From contig CAXKVV010001839.1 of assembly GCA_964058805.1 (NCBI GenBank), positions 1-34,045 on the forward strand: 34,045 bases of DNA, in the 5' to 3' direction. This document shows positions 1 through 12,394 of the stretch, piece by piece. The notes under the pieces were generated by a model that did not search any database, had not been told where the DNA came from, and saw only the letters and a program-made list of their open reading frames with translations. The translations under genes and the position numbers were made by a program. Origin of the DNA: Schoenoplectus triqueter (lineage: Eukaryota; Streptophyta; Magnoliopsida; Poales; Cyperaceae). Position 1 is the stretch's first letter. Each line of letters begins with the position of its first letter.

Positions 1-517
1 AGAAAGCGAGAGCCAGTTTTTCCACTTTTCCTCCTCGATCTCCCTCCCCAAATTAATCTGTTAAAATTTCTGCTTTGTTCCCGCAGGGAAACCCTAGCAT
101 TCCTGTCATCGCCGCCTACATACCAATAGCTCCTTTTACCTCGAGATCAGTCCACGTAGCTCCAGTTACTGTACGTTCTTTTGTAACTTCATGCTCCTCG
201 CAACTGGGGGGCTTAATTGGATTTTTTCTCATTTCAGTTTGTTGATCATCTGTACTAATTCACGTAATCAATTTAAGTAGTCCCTGTATAAAAGTTTCGT
301 ATTTCATCTCTTGATTCAATCAGTTCGGTTTCTGTGCTTCAATTCATTTTTTTTTGTTTTTAACATTTGAACAGCTCATTTCCTTTATCCTGGATGCTGT
401 ACTCGTGGGCTAAAGGTGGAATAATCTTAATTAGTACTTGAATCTTACCAGTTACCACCACCACATGTGGAGACGTCGAAAGGGGAATCCCGCGAAGATT
501 CCACCTTTCAGTCTGTA
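1..517 (+). promoter_or_regulatory. 5' leader of RKP with candidate 5'UTR intron
   Basis: This upstream region has no conserved coding sequence. A plausible leader intron runs from GTACGT at 171 to the acceptor TTTGAACAG ending at 374. An AAACCCTAG telo-box-like motif, common near plant housekeeping transcription starts, is at 89-97. The segment is rich in CT runs, as plant leaders often are. The promoter proper may lie left of the window. The intron and transcription start are inferred from motifs only. Confidence 0.45.
394..441 (+). other. Short upstream ORF in RKP leader (15 codons)
   Basis: An ATG at 394 opens a 15-residue reading frame ending in TGA at 439-441, 76 bases before the chosen RKP start. 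It would be in the mature leader if the 171-374 intron is spliced. It is out of frame with the main ORF and could damp translation. It resembles no known conserved uORF peptide that I recognise, so a functional role is speculative. Confidence 0.3.
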
Positions 518-3500
518 ATGGCAGAAGAGGGAAAGAGAATGAGCCCCTTTTCCTCTGGATTGGCTGTTCTACTCTCAGGCGACAATTCAAGAAAAAACAG
601 TTCTCAGAAATCGCATCTGATCTCTTACCATGACGACATAAGCCACCAATCAGTTGAGAGAACCATCGAGCATATCCTCGACCTTCATCACAAGTCAATT
701 CCCACCCCTTATCACAGCATAGACGCCAACTTCATTTGCTCAATACTAAAGAACCAAGCAAAAAGGTTTGAATTTGACCATGAAATTAACAATTTGCCTA
801 GGAAGAGGGTCCTGATAGACAAAACAAGCATATGTGGCCAGTTCAAGACAATCAGAGAACCTTTGTTAATAGAAAGTGTTGCCGCATTTAGCAGTGCACG
901 TGCTGATGCATGCGTGTGGAGAGGAAAATGGATGTACGAGGTAGTTCTGGAAACATGTGGGGTCCAGCAACTGGGGTGGGCCACAGTGTCCTGCCCCTTT
1001 ACAGATCATAAAGGGGTGGGAGATGCTGATGACTCGTATGCCTTTGATGGGAAACGTGTAACAAAATGGAATAAGGATGCGAAGAACTATGGCCAGCCAT
1101 GGGCCATAGGCGATGTCATAGGCTGTTGCATTGACCTTGACAAGGGAGAAATCTCATTTTACAGAAATGGATCATCCCTTGGCATAGCCTTTGATGGCGT
1201 AAAGGTATGTGGCCAAGGTGATGGGCATGGGTACTATCCTGCAGTTTCACTCTCAGATGGAGAAAGGTGCTTTTTGAATTTTGGGTCGCACCCATTTGTG
1301 TATCCAGTTGAAGGGTTCAATCCAATTCAAGCCCCTCCTCCCTCTAGAAGGTTTGCAAGGTACCTCCTTCAGTCTCTGGCACGGTTGCTGGAGGCTGAGG
1401 CACTGAAGGGGTCTGACTCAGCCTATTTTCACAAGCTGAGGCGGGTCAAGTGTTTTGCCCCACTCAAGGATCTATTTGACCCAGTATCTTGTGCCATCCT
1501 CTCTGAGTTCTTTACTTTAATTGGCAGCCCTGAAAGACAAGATGATAACTTGGATTTGGAATATATCACATGGGGCCCACTCATTTCTTTTTTAATGGAA
1601 GTATTTAGGTCACAGGAGCCGCATGATCGAACAACCCTTGACCAGGTCTTGGATCTGCTTCTGCAATATCCAAGATCTGGTATGTTGTTTCAGGAGATGT
1701 TCTTTGCTCTTTCGTGTAGTTGTAAGGTGGCTCCTCTGGTTCTGACAGATTGCCCATACACGGGGTCATACCTATACCTAGCACTGGCATTCCAGGTTCT
1801 GAGGAGACGAGAGATGATGGTGTTATGGTGGCAGAGTCAGGATTTTACAGTTTCATTTGAGGGGTTCCTCTCAGGGAAGGTGCCAACCAAGCAGGACCTG
1901 AAGGAGCTGATGCCAACAGTTTGGTGGCCTGCTGGCCCCACCCTATTAGAGGATAGCGGCACTCGCAGAACCATGGCATTGACTGTTCGGACACTTTCTG
2001 AGGCAATATCAAAGGTGAGTTTCATTTTTTTTGTGTTATTTTTTTATTTCTTTATTCTTGTTGTAAGTGTTGTTGAGTTCGTTATTGTTACTTATCAGGA
2101 TATGGGTATCTAGGCACCTTTCTGATGAAAGGATTTCTGGTTACGCATGCAGAAGTTCAGTTTGGTTTCTGGTTTCCTTGTAGAATTGAAGGCATAATTG
2201 CAGAATTGGTTTCTGGTTTAAGCTTAGTTTAGGTTCACCATTCTCTTAAATGAGTCATAATTGACAATTCAAGATGTTTGACCAGCTAAATGCAAAAGTA
2301 CCATCAATTTGCCTCACCTCTAAGTACGTGCTCAATATTTGAATTAAACCTTAAAGAGCTCATTATTTGTACTGTTATGTCATCATATAGGACATGCAGT
2401 GAACCTGCTATTTTGCTACTCTATATCTAACTACTGTTCAATAATTGAACTCTCATTTGAAGTCACATGAATATGCAGATTGAGGAGATGCATCGCCAGC
2501 TATGCAGCTTGGTGATACGGTTCATGCCTCCAGGATTGCCCTTGCAATCTTGTCCGGGCTCTGTTTTTAGGTCATTCATGCAAAATCTCATAGTGCGGGC
2601 TCAGGGCATGGAGCACCGAACAGGCTTTGGGGAGAACCCATTTGGCAATGTGCTCCTCTCATTGTACACTGTCATCCTCCACCTTCTTTCAGAGGGGTTA
2701 GGATCCCCATCAGATGAGAAATTAGGGTTTCTTCACCGAGGTGGGAGCCGCCATTTTCCACAAAATATTTTCTTTCGAACAGACTTGTACTTCAGCACTT
2801 TACCTCGAATTGGTGGCTCCATAAACCAGCTTTTGAAATCTCATAAGTTAACCGGTAAGGAGTTGAATGAGATAGGGTGGGAGGAGGGTTTTATGGAAAA
2901 TGAAGAATTTAGGGTGACACATTCCACAGCAAACAAACCGTGCTGTTGCTCACCCTCTGAGGATGAATGGGTACAGACATCCCGAGAGAGCTTGCGGTAC
3001 ATGGGTGGTACTACCAGTGGTACAAGCTCAAAGAATGCTTGTAAGGGCATACAAGATCAGCCACAAAGTGTTGTGGTGGCTGAGTGCAGTACCAGGGGTT
3101 TGAGTGATGAAATAGGGGATGATAAGCCTAGCTCAAGCGATGGTTCAAGAGGTGGCTTTGCCTACCAATCATTGAATGGTTTGGGGAGTGGTGCTGCAGT
3201 CACTAACCAGTCGTTCTCTGAGGGCTCGTCAGAGGCACTAGGAGAGGAGGAGCTGTTTGATATCATGCTCTTGCTTTACAATATGGTAGTCGCGCCTAGC
3301 TTTAGAAAGGTTAGTGAACATACTTGATTGATACCTTTATCACAAGTAATTATGTTGTGTATATAGTATAATAGGATTGTGAATTTCAATATGCCGATGC
3401 ACTGATTTAGAATCTGTTAGTCTTCTGTACTTAATATCCCGGGTATAAGTAACAACAGTTTAGTTTGACATCATTTTAATTGTTTGAAAAGTTCAGTGCA

Positions 3501-6500
3501 ACATGTTTGTATTACTTCATGAATTATGTAGTTTCCTTTTCTTCACCTGTAGGCATTCTACTACATATCGCAACAGACACAATCAGTTTTGTTGCTGGAT
3601 GATACTGACCAGCAGATTAGAGAGAAGTCATGTGCTGAGCAAGTGAAACGCCTGAAAGAAGCTAGGAGCGTTTACCATGAAGAGCTGGTCGATTCTGTCA
3701 GGCATTGCTCCTGGTAACAATCATTTTTCGGTCTTGCAGTCACCATTTTATGTTCTCTTGTATTCTTGGATCTTACTGGTTAAGTTGGTGCGCATTCTGA
3801 AGAGCAACTTGCCTGGCTTATTATATTTCTATAACTTTGTGAATTCTTCTCCCATACCTAATTTCTGATCTGAAATTTCAATTGCAACTTCTGAAGCTAC
3901 ATAATTAGAGATTGGAACGGCAATTATGATTTGGATATGAAAGAAAGATTATAAGGTTGAAACTGTTTCTTTAAAATGCAGTTTCCAGTTTTGAATTAAA
4001 AATCAGACTCTATGGTCCATCTTCATCAAAAACCTTTTTTTAACGCATTTACCTCCCTGAACCTGGGTTAGGCGAGTAATAACTAACTCATTATATGTAA
4101 CCGGCCAGACGCATCTAGTTGTACTCTTATATTAATATTTGGATCCAATAAGTTTGGATCAATTTTGGGAATAGAACATTTTAATTCATTTAAACTGCCT
4201 TGGGTAATGCAGGTACAGAATATCTCTATTTTCAAGGTGGAAGCTGAGAGGAATGTATGCAGCATGCATGTGGGTTGTTGATTTGTTGCTGGTTCTGAGC
4301 GATTTAGATTCTGTTTTCCTCTATGTTCCTGAATACTATTTTGAAACACTGGTACTATGGACAATGTGTTTTCTTCTCCCTTTTGTACTTTCTTGAGATT
4401 ATATTACAGAAATGGTATTACTGTGATAATATTTAAATCTTCTCGCAGGTTGATTCATTCCATGCATTACGCAGAAGTGAACCTCCATTTGTTTCCTCTG
4501 CAGTATTTCTCAAGCAAGGGCTCTCTTCTTTTGTAAGTTCTATTACAATTGTAGTCTTTCCTTTTTTTATTGTGTAAATTTTTATTGCGATTACTTATTT
4601 ATGTTCTCCTCCCCCCCTCATTTTTGTGGTATTATCTTTGTTCCCCTTTTAAATGCAGAGATTACCATGTCCACTTGTGTTGCTGCACCTTTGGTAGTTT
4701 GTACCAAGCTTAAATTGAAAATATTGTTAAATTATTGATTAAGGGGTCTGCAAGGTTCGGCTATTAATTAATAAACTGCAAGATGCATCATCTAAACATT
4801 CATCTTATTTTTAGGTTTGGTAGGTGGCACAAAAAAATGCTAGCAAAGATCATTGAAGCATCTGAGAATTCAAACAGTACATCAAATTAGAAGTATATTA
4901 TTATGAAAATCAATTTTTGCAGAAGTTACTTTAGACCGGAAATGTACATTAGATTAAGAAAGTTTTAATTTCCCAAGATTTGTGAATCGCAGAACTTTGC
5001 TGTCACTTATTTCAGCTGTAAAAATTATCTTTTATGATTACACATGTTGTCCATTGGCAGGTAACCTTCTGCGTGAAGCACTTCAATGATCCACGTGTTC
5101 TTAGCGCTGATGTAAAGGATTTACTCCTGCAGTCAATATCAGTGCTAGTGCAGTACAGGGACTTCTTAATTGTGTTTGAAAACAATCGAGAGGCAGTTGA
5201 GAGGATGCCGCGGAGCCTGTTGTCAGCCTTTGACAACCGTTCCTGGATTCCTGTCACCAACATTCTGTCTCGCCTCTGCAAGGGGCGTGGTTTCACATCC
5301 TCGAGAAGTACAGATTCTGTCTCTTCTGTACTCTTCCAGGTTGGTTGGTATGATGGAATCTATGCAGTATATACTTCTGAGTTATGCTAGTTTGGTGCTT
5401 GTTGGTTTATTAGTTGCTAGTTTATGTTGTAATATTGGCAAACATGGGACACGGATCAGCCGCCATAGTTGCAATGGCAGCCAGCTGCCATTGTCTCTAT
5501 GGACTGCGGGACCCATCAAAATAAAAAAAATGCACCCCATATTAGCTAAATATGGACCATTTAGATTGAAATGGGCCATTTAGATTCAATGGCAGCAGAT
5601 ACAGATCCGGCAAACATGTGTTGCTTTCATGTTCCAACTATCTAGAGTTAGTACAAATTGGAGAGCCAACTGATATACTGTGAAGGGCATTGACCTTGTC
5701 AAATTGATAGATCTTATGCTGAATACAAGTATTTCTTTTTGGATGCTTTTTCTAGATTCTGCTTCGGGAGACCTGTATTCATGATGAAGAACTCTTTGCA
5801 TCCTTTCTTAATCGACTTTTCAACACACTGAGCTGGACAATGACTGAGTTCTCTATGTCCATTCGTGAGATGCAAGATAAGCATAACGTCAGTTTCCTTC
5901 TTGCCCTCATGACTATAGAATTTGCATACCTGTGGTGTGTCCTCCTTTTTATTTGTTGAATACTGAAAATTTGTTCTGTTGCTTATGCATATATGGCCAT
6001 AACTATATTGCATTAAGTATTGCGGTGGTTTCACTTGAGCAAAGAATCCTAACGGAACCTCAATTAAGGCCTACACTGTACCAAAGTTTCCATCAGAGCA
6101 TCAGAATATGGCAATGCTGAAGGAGTGTTGTATCTTGCTCCTCTTTTCTGATAAAAAAAAAGTTTCCATCAGAGTATTGTTACAAATGTGATTCAGTTGA
6201 TCAACTTTTTCAAAATTCATGATTCTAAACCTTATGTTTTGGTACTTCTTATGGATGTAGGCTGCTGATCTGCGGCAGAGGAAATGCAGTGTGATTTTTG
6301 ACATCTCATGCAGCCTTGCTAGAATTTTGGAGTTTTGTGTTGGAGAGATTCCTCAGGCTTTCCTCTCTGGACCAGACATGAATCTCAGGCGCCTTATTGA
6401 GTTGGTGGTTTTTATCCTAAACCACATCATCTCAGCTGCTGATACTGATTTCTTTGATCTGTAAGTTTTGCATTATATAAAGCTTTTGTGCTGTCCGTAT

Positions 6501-7845
6501 ACTGCAATTGGCCAATTTTTTTATGGAAGAAATGAAAAGTACCTTTTTATTTTATTTTGAAGATCGTATGTACTTTTTTGGCCTTTGGTCATCACTGTGT
6601 TATTACGTAATTTTGAGTTTTGAGAGATCAGTTGATGCTTGAAGCCTTAATCAACAAGATATTTTCAATAACTTAACATGGAGTAAAATTTCTGCATAGC
6701 ACCTGAAAGTGTGATTCTTGAATCATATAGCTTAAGAAACATAAGAAGCAAAGTTAAAAGTCTGTATTTGTTCAGCAGAAGAAAAAGAGTCGAAAATTGT
6801 CCTGAACCAAAATTGGTGGTGCATTCCTGAGGATGTATATCTACTTGATTGTTCTCATACTTGAGTAAGATCAAGGTGTAGTTACTGAATCAAATTGTTG
6901 ATAAAGTTCTGAGACTAGTTCACCTTAATTATTCTCTTATTCTGGTCATTGACAATCTTTTTCTCACCTTGTTTTAACTCGTCTGTGCATTCATATTTTC
7001 ATGCATAGGTCATTAAGGAGACCAGGAGAGAAGATGAACCGAACGATGATTTTGGCACCTATTCTGGGGATAATACTGAATATCCTGGGTTCTGTTGGTT
7101 CAAACTCGGAGTCCAGCTACACAAGTCTGACTGATCTGATTTCAGTGTTTTGTAGCATGGATTGCCCTGCAACACTACATTTTGGATTCCAATATCTTCT
7201 CAACTACAACTGGGTTAGTTTTATTTATTTTTATTTGTCAAGTATCCTACATTATTAAAAAATATGCACAATAAGATAATATTCTTGTTGATTGTTCAGT
7301 AAAATTCTGGAACACATTCACAAATGTGTAGTGAAGAATAAATTTTGTGAATTTTGTAAACAGCAGTAATTTAAAAGGTCTCCCTAACAGAAAGCATGAA
7401 GTGCCTTTTATACACCTATCTCCCATTTTTGGCATTTGAAGAGTGAGCACACAATGCTATCTTTAGCATTTAATTTGCTTGAAGTAAATGAGTTTAAAAG
7501 AACTCCGAGTGAGATTATTTTATAGATTTACTGTATTTAAATTAGCTTGTTCCTCTTTGCCAGAGTAACATTCTCAGAGGTGACATCGCTGCGGTGAAAC
7601 TCGCACAGCTAGAGGAGCTCTCGAGCTACTTTGGAAGCATGTCGGAGTCAGTTAGAGAGATGGGACACTTGGCAGCAACTGAGGACGGGGACAACAACTG
7701 CTGTATCTGCTACAATAGCGAATCAGATGCACTGTTTGAGCCATGTCATCATCGGTCCTGTTTTGGATGTATATCTCGACACCTCCTAAACAGCCAGCGG
7801 TGCTTCTTTTGCAATGCTACAGTGACATCTGTCATGAGGGTCTAG
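518..7845 (+). CDS. RKP: E3 ubiquitin-protein ligase RKP (KPC1-like), SPRY + RING
   Basis: This is a RING E3 ligase related to mammalian KPC1; in Arabidopsis RKP promotes turnover of CDK inhibitors of the KRP/ICK group. I placed ten coding exons by splice consensus, reading frame and remembered family sequence: 518-2014, 2479-3309, 3553-3713, 4213-4351, 4449-4532, 5061-5339, 5756-5887, 6261-6460, 7009-7213, 7564-7845. All phases join and give 1,269 aa, close to the ~1,280 aa I recall for Arabidopsis RKP. A SPRY domain lies at about residues 120-265 (GKWMYEV, QLGWAT, GVGDADDSYAFDG, IGCCIDL, FYRNG). The C3HC4 RING is at about 1221-1260 (CCIC, PCHHRSC, FGC, RCFFC). The middle is alpha-helical family-specific sequence. 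The start at 518 (MAEEGKRM) matches the family N-terminus; an in-frame ATG at 467 would add 17 unconserved residues. Confidence is high; the borders of exons 7 and 8 are the least certain. Confidence 0.95.
5447..5608. mobile_element. MITE-like insertion in RKP intron 6, 10 bp direct-repeat flanks
   Basis: A ~162 bp segment in the intron between 5339 and 5756 is flanked by identical GGCAAACATG at 5437-5446 and 5609-5618. A 9-10 bp target duplication is typical of Mutator-like elements. Inside is a hairpin: CAATGGCAGC and GCTGCCATTG face each other with a 2-base loop at about 5471-5492, and outer CATAG/CTATG pairs extend it. The ends share only a short CGGATC-type inverted match, so the superfamily assignment is tentative. 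Confidence 0.5.
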
Positions 7846-8170
7846 ATAGGGTGTTGTTCCGTTTTTGGGCCAATGCACACGATTCTTTTTTCTTTTTTGG
7901 GTTCTGGGAAGCGATAGAACCTGTGGCTTAATGTATACAGAAATAATTATTCAAGGCGTTTTGGGAAACAACGATATAGATATGTAGATATAGGGGATCT
8001 GTAGAAAAAGGTGGGAAGATAGTACCACCGTTAAAGAATTATCATCCTAGGGGTGAGTTTTGTAGTTCTCTAGGGAATTTCATTGTACATATGAGATGCC
8101 AACAGAAATCAATATTTCTGCCTAGAAATGACAATAAGGGGTAGAAAACACCATTAGGCTTTTGATGTAC
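7846..8170 (+). other. RKP 3'UTR and downstream spacer
   Basis: This is non-coding, T-rich sequence after the RKP stop. No canonical AATAAA occurs close to the stop; AATAATTATT-like and AATCAATATT stretches near 7941 and 8107 could serve as plant near-upstream elements. The transcript end is not determined. Confidence 0.4.
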
Positions 8171-8453
8171 GTATCATTAGTGAACTTCTTTTTTTTTTTT
8201 GTTCGGGGCTGCGTCGAATGTTAGAATCCGCGTTCAGTTCAATGTTTACTTTGATTCTTTCAACGTTTTTATAAATAAGAAAATTTCATGGAAAATAATA
8301 GGACGGTATTTGCTCACATGGAACCCGGAAGAATTTTCCAATTAGTTTGGACTTTGGAGATTACGTAGAAAAAGCAAACACTTTTCTTAGTTAAATTTTT
8401 TTTTAAAAAAAAGAGGTTTTAATATGGGCTTTACCATCTTTTGTCCACATTAT

Positions 8454-8542
8454 TGACGTCTATATTTTGTCAGACGAATCATTGAACGAAACCGAGACGA
8501 AGGGACGTTCAAATCTAACAGTCATAGCATGGTCAAAGTCAA
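8454..8542 (+). promoter_or_regulatory. Putative promoter elements of LECRK: TGACGTC and paired W-boxes
   Basis: A TGACGTC (as-1/bZIP-type ACGT core) sits at 8454-8460. Two adjacent W-box complements, GGTCAA (8531-8536) and AGTCAA (8537-8542), lie ~260 bases before the LECRK start codon. WRKY and TGA factors bind such sites in defence genes, which suits a receptor-like kinase. This is motif evidence only; both motifs are short and occur by chance. Confidence 0.35.
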
Positions 8543-8801
8543 GCTACGAGACAAGTCGGTCCACTCCCTTCTGTAATTCGCCCCTTCTATCACGCATGTA
8601 CCGACGGTCCTCGATTCTGTTCATAAATGAAGATATCACCTGCCTTATGAAAGAGATGAACATTTGATTTGTCAGTGCTTTCTGAAGAATCGGAACCAGA
8701 AACTCAACATAGCCAATGAAGGGAGCTTACGTCGCCTGAACAAACGACTTGCCATTCTCCACAACCACGTACTAAAAATCATAGAAGGAATTTACCAAAA
8801 G

Positions 8802-11800
8802 ATGCTGCTCTCTTCTTGCTTGCTCTTTTGCCTCCTACTAACTCTGTCAGCTCCCACAAGATTACAAGCTCAGACAACAAAAATACACAACATAACGCTG
8901 GGCTCAAGCCTGAGTTCAGCAGGCACTGACACCTCATGGCTCTCTCCGTCCGGTGAATTTGCATTCGGCTTTCGCGCCCTCGAAGGTGACACCTCTAAGT
9001 TCCTGCTTGCCATATGGTTTGTCAACACTGCTGACAGCACCACTGCCTGGTACGCAAACGGTGACAAACCAGCTCCAACAGGATCCAGCTTACAGTTCAC
9101 ATCATATGGCCTCTCCCTCAAGGACTCTGCAGGACAGGTATACAGTCCCTCAAATTCATCGCTTATGCCAAGTTGATGAACTATATATACTTTCTTCAAC
9201 CATCAGAGAATACCATGCATGTTGAACCTGTCCTTAAACAATGTTTAGATGTAAACACACATAAGATATTTAAAAATTTGACAATCCATTTTGGTACAAG
9301 ATCAACTGCAGAAAATTTATTGCATGCAAAGTTCCAGGTCACTTATTTGGGGCATGATTCATTTCAGGTCCAGGATACTTCTGTTATTTGGATATGACTT
9401 CTTCATGATTTAGAGCATTTTGGGTCTTGAAATGCTCCGGTTTGATTTAGGGCTGAGGATTTTGGTAATTTCATGTTAATCAAGAAAAAAATGTTATAGA
9501 ATTGTGAATAAATTTCTTTCAAGTCATAACAGGATATATCTGAATTGATTTGTTTAGTAATTGATCAGGACCTTTTCAATATAGGCCTTGTTATTATTAT
9601 TTTTTCTTTTTGTTAAATTTTAAGATGCTCATACAGTGTCCCCAGCATTGCCCTCTTATTTCCCCCAACTACCATTACACATGGGCCCCATGTATTGTAA
9701 CATTTTAGGGGACCCATTTTCCATTTATGATGGGGAAAATGGTGGGGACTGGGGAGTTGGTGGGGACATTTTATATTTTTCCTAAATTTTAATAGTAACT
9801 AATCAGTTCTGGGTGCAGCGTGCATAATTATTAATAATTGTCTTGTTTTGATTTTTGTAATATATTTAAGCTACTCAATCTATGAAACATATACACATAA
9901 AATCAGTTCATTTATTTTGACCAAAAGATGTTCCCAACATTAACAGGAACTATGGAGTGTAGGCGTGAATAGCGCATCATATGCTGCCATGTTAGATACA
10001 GGAAACTTTGTGATGTACAGCTCAACAGGAAAACCAATATGGCAAAGCTTTGAAAATCCTACTGACACCATGCTACCATCACAGGTTCTACAGCTCGAAA
10101 AAACTTTCACGTCCCGTTTGATGGCCACCGATTATAGTCCTGGTAGGTTCATACTAAGTGTACAAGGAGATGGAAATCTGGTATTCTACACTGTTGCTCT
10201 TGTATCTAGAAACCAGTATAGTCCCTACTGGGCCAGCAATACAGTTGGAAATGGTACAAGACTAGTCTTTAACGAGACGGGTGATATCTACTTTGTCTTG
10301 CAAAATGGTTCATTCCTTGTGACCTCTAGTCAGCTGGATGTGGCATCAGATTTCTACCAAAGAGCTACATTGGACTATGATGGGGTTTTTCGGCAGTATG
10401 TGCACCCAAAAACGAACTCAATCCGTGCAAAAGGAGGGTGGGGAGATGGATGGACAATGGTCGATTTATTGCCAAAGAACATATGTAGTTCCGATGGTTC
10501 TGAGTTGGGTAGCGGGATTTGCGGTTTCAATAGCTACTGCACATCTAACTCAAATCAGACTGTGATTGATTGTGAATGCCCACCGTATTATTCTTTTTTA
10601 GACCCCAATCAGAAGTACAAAGGTTGCAAGCCAGACTTTTCTCCACAGAGCTGCCAAATAGATGAATATGATCAATTCGAGTTCGTTACAATTAGCAATC
10701 TAGATTGGACGTTAGCCGACTATGAGCAGTATGACCCAGTGGACATAGATACGTGCAGACAACAATGTTTGACTGACTGCTTCTGCTCTGTAGCAGTGTT
10801 TAATGCTAATCAGAATACCTGTTGGAAGAAAAAGATACCTTTATCCAACGGAAGGATGGGCGATTCAGTGGATAGGACTCTATTATTGAAGGTACGTAAG
10901 ACCAATGATACACAGTTTCAGGCTCATGAAAATGATGGATGGAAGAAAGATAAAAGAGTCTGGATCATGTCAGGGTCAATTCTTCTTGGCAGCTCAGTCT
11001 TTGCAAACGTGCTCCTTATTTTGGTTGTAATCCTCGGGACACAGTGCTACCAGAACAAAAGCAGTAAAAAGGTATCAACCCAACAAACTTCATCACTCGG
11101 GCAAAGTCCTCGAATTTTCACTTACAAAGAGCTTGAAAGTGCAACAAATGAGTTCAGTGAAGAAGTGGGCCGTGGTGGATCTGGCGAGGTTTATAAGGGA
11201 TTTTTACACCAACATGAGCAGGATAACGTGTGCATTGCTGTCAAAAAGCTGGATAGCCATGTATTAGCAGACACTGAGAAAGAATTCATCACGGAAGTGC
11301 AGACAATCGGGCAAACCTTCCACCGCAATCTGGTACGGCTGCTGGGATTCTGCAACGAAGGGTCCCACAGGCTTCTTGTTTTTGAGTTCATGAACAATGG
11401 ATCTCTCAACGGTTGGCTCCTTAATAACACTGTGAAGCCAAGCTGGAACCAGCGAGTCCAGGTGGCTTGGGGCATCGCAAGAGGTCTACTCTACTTGCAC
11501 GAAGAATGTAGCACACAAATCATCCACTGTGACATGAAGCCCCAGAACATTCTCTTGGATGATAACCTGATACCAAAGATCTCCGACTTCGGTCTAGCAA
11601 AACTGCTAAAGACTGACCAAACGAGAACAAACACCGGCATCAGAGGAACAAAGGGGTATGTAGCACCAGAGTGGTTCAAGAATGTTGGGATCACATCGAA
11701 AGTTGATGTGTACAGCTTCGGCATAATCCTGCTAGAGATCGTGTGCTGCAGGAGGAACGTGGAGCAGGAGATTGAGGATGAAGATCAAATTGTGCTGGCA

Positions 11801-12037
11801 TATTGGGTCAATGATTGCTACCGGGACGGGAGGCTCGATTTGGTGGTCCCTACTTGGGATGAGGAAGCGGCTCAAGACATGAGGAGAATCGAGAGGTTTG
11901 TGAAGATAGCACTGTGGTGTGTCCAAGAGGAGCCATCGCTTAGGCCAACCATGCTGAAGGTAACTCAGATGCTTGACGGAGCCGTTGACATTCCTATACC
12001 TCCGGACCCTTCCTCCTATATCAGTACCATTCAGTAG
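8802..12037 (+). CDS. G-type lectin S-receptor-like serine/threonine kinase (LECRK type)
   Basis: This is a plasma-membrane receptor-like kinase resembling the rice LECRK1-4 group, some members of which act in insect and pathogen resistance. There are two exons, 8802-9137 and 9947-12037, in phase 0, giving 808 aa, close to the ~810 aa usual for this group. In order: signal peptide (residues 1-24), bulb-type mannose-binding lectin domain to about 160 ([27 protein letters not shown]), a cysteine-rich EGF-like segment, a PAN-like domain at ~343-427, a transmembrane helix at ~452-480, then a kinase from ~515 to 795. The kinase has the loop [11 protein letters not shown], an AVKK lysine, HCDMKPQN at 639, DFGLAK at 659 and an APEWF motif. 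HCD instead of HRD makes it a non-RD kinase, as is common among immune receptors. The start at 8802 is chosen because it begins the signal peptide; the frame is open upstream. The ligand is unknown. Confidence 0.92.
9138..9946 (+). other. 809 bp intron interrupting the lectin domain of LECRK
   Basis: The donor is CAG|GTATAC and the acceptor TTAACAG|GAAC. Splicing joins SAGQ to ELWSVGV, exactly the expected bulb-lectin continuation. No conserved coding sequence lies inside. It holds an imperfect inverted repeat at 9636-9770. Confidence 0.85.
9636..9770. repeat. Imperfect inverted repeat (MITE-like) in LECRK intron
   Basis: The left end reads TGTCCCCAGCA and the right end, on the opposite strand, TGTCCCCACCA, with C-rich left and G-rich right arms. 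A small palindrome, ACATGGG-C-CCCATGT, lies at about 9679-9693. The shape fits a small non-autonomous DNA transposon relic of ~135 bp. No clean target duplication is visible. Confidence 0.4.
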
Positions 12038-12390
12038 TTCTACTGATATGATATATCATATTAAGAATACACGGATTACTAATAACGCAATAAGGAGTTG
12101 CGTACGATGTGCATACTCGTCAATGTAGATTTTTAGGAATACAATATCTAGTGTACAAAATTGATTGCCTGCATTTTATGTTGAAGAGACCAGTAATGGT
12201 ACTGGTGCAGAACATTTACAGGAGCAGCGTCACTTAGTGACATAATGCATTTTAGCTTTCTCCTCGTTTTTATTCTTTGAAGAGTTTTCCAAGTCTTTTG
12301 TCTCTGAATGCAATCAAAGCTGTCGAGTCAAAGTTTAGAATTGGTTGATATTGTTGCTGTGGCCATTCTTCCGCAGAGCTAAACGCATAG
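12038..12390 (+). other. LECRK 3' region
   Basis: This is AT-rich non-coding sequence after the LECRK stop and probably includes its 3'UTR. I see no gene, RNA gene or strong repeat here. Confidence 0.4.
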
Positions 12391-12394
12391 ATTG

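Noticed and set aside
360..698. 112-codon minus-strand open frame over the RKP leader and first exon
   Set aside because: It is antisense to the conserved RKP exon and has no recognisable domain.
5170..5583. 137-codon open frame overlapping RKP exon 6 and the following intron
   Set aside because: It is a +1-type shifted frame of a conserved exon running into an intronic MITE.
8664..8801. In-frame N-terminal extension of LECRK starting at 8664
   Set aside because: It would bury the signal peptide behind 46 basic residues; the start at 8802 gives a standard secretory signal.
11191..11926. Three minus-strand open frames under the kinase domain
   Set aside because: They are antisense shadows of a conserved kinase coding sequence.
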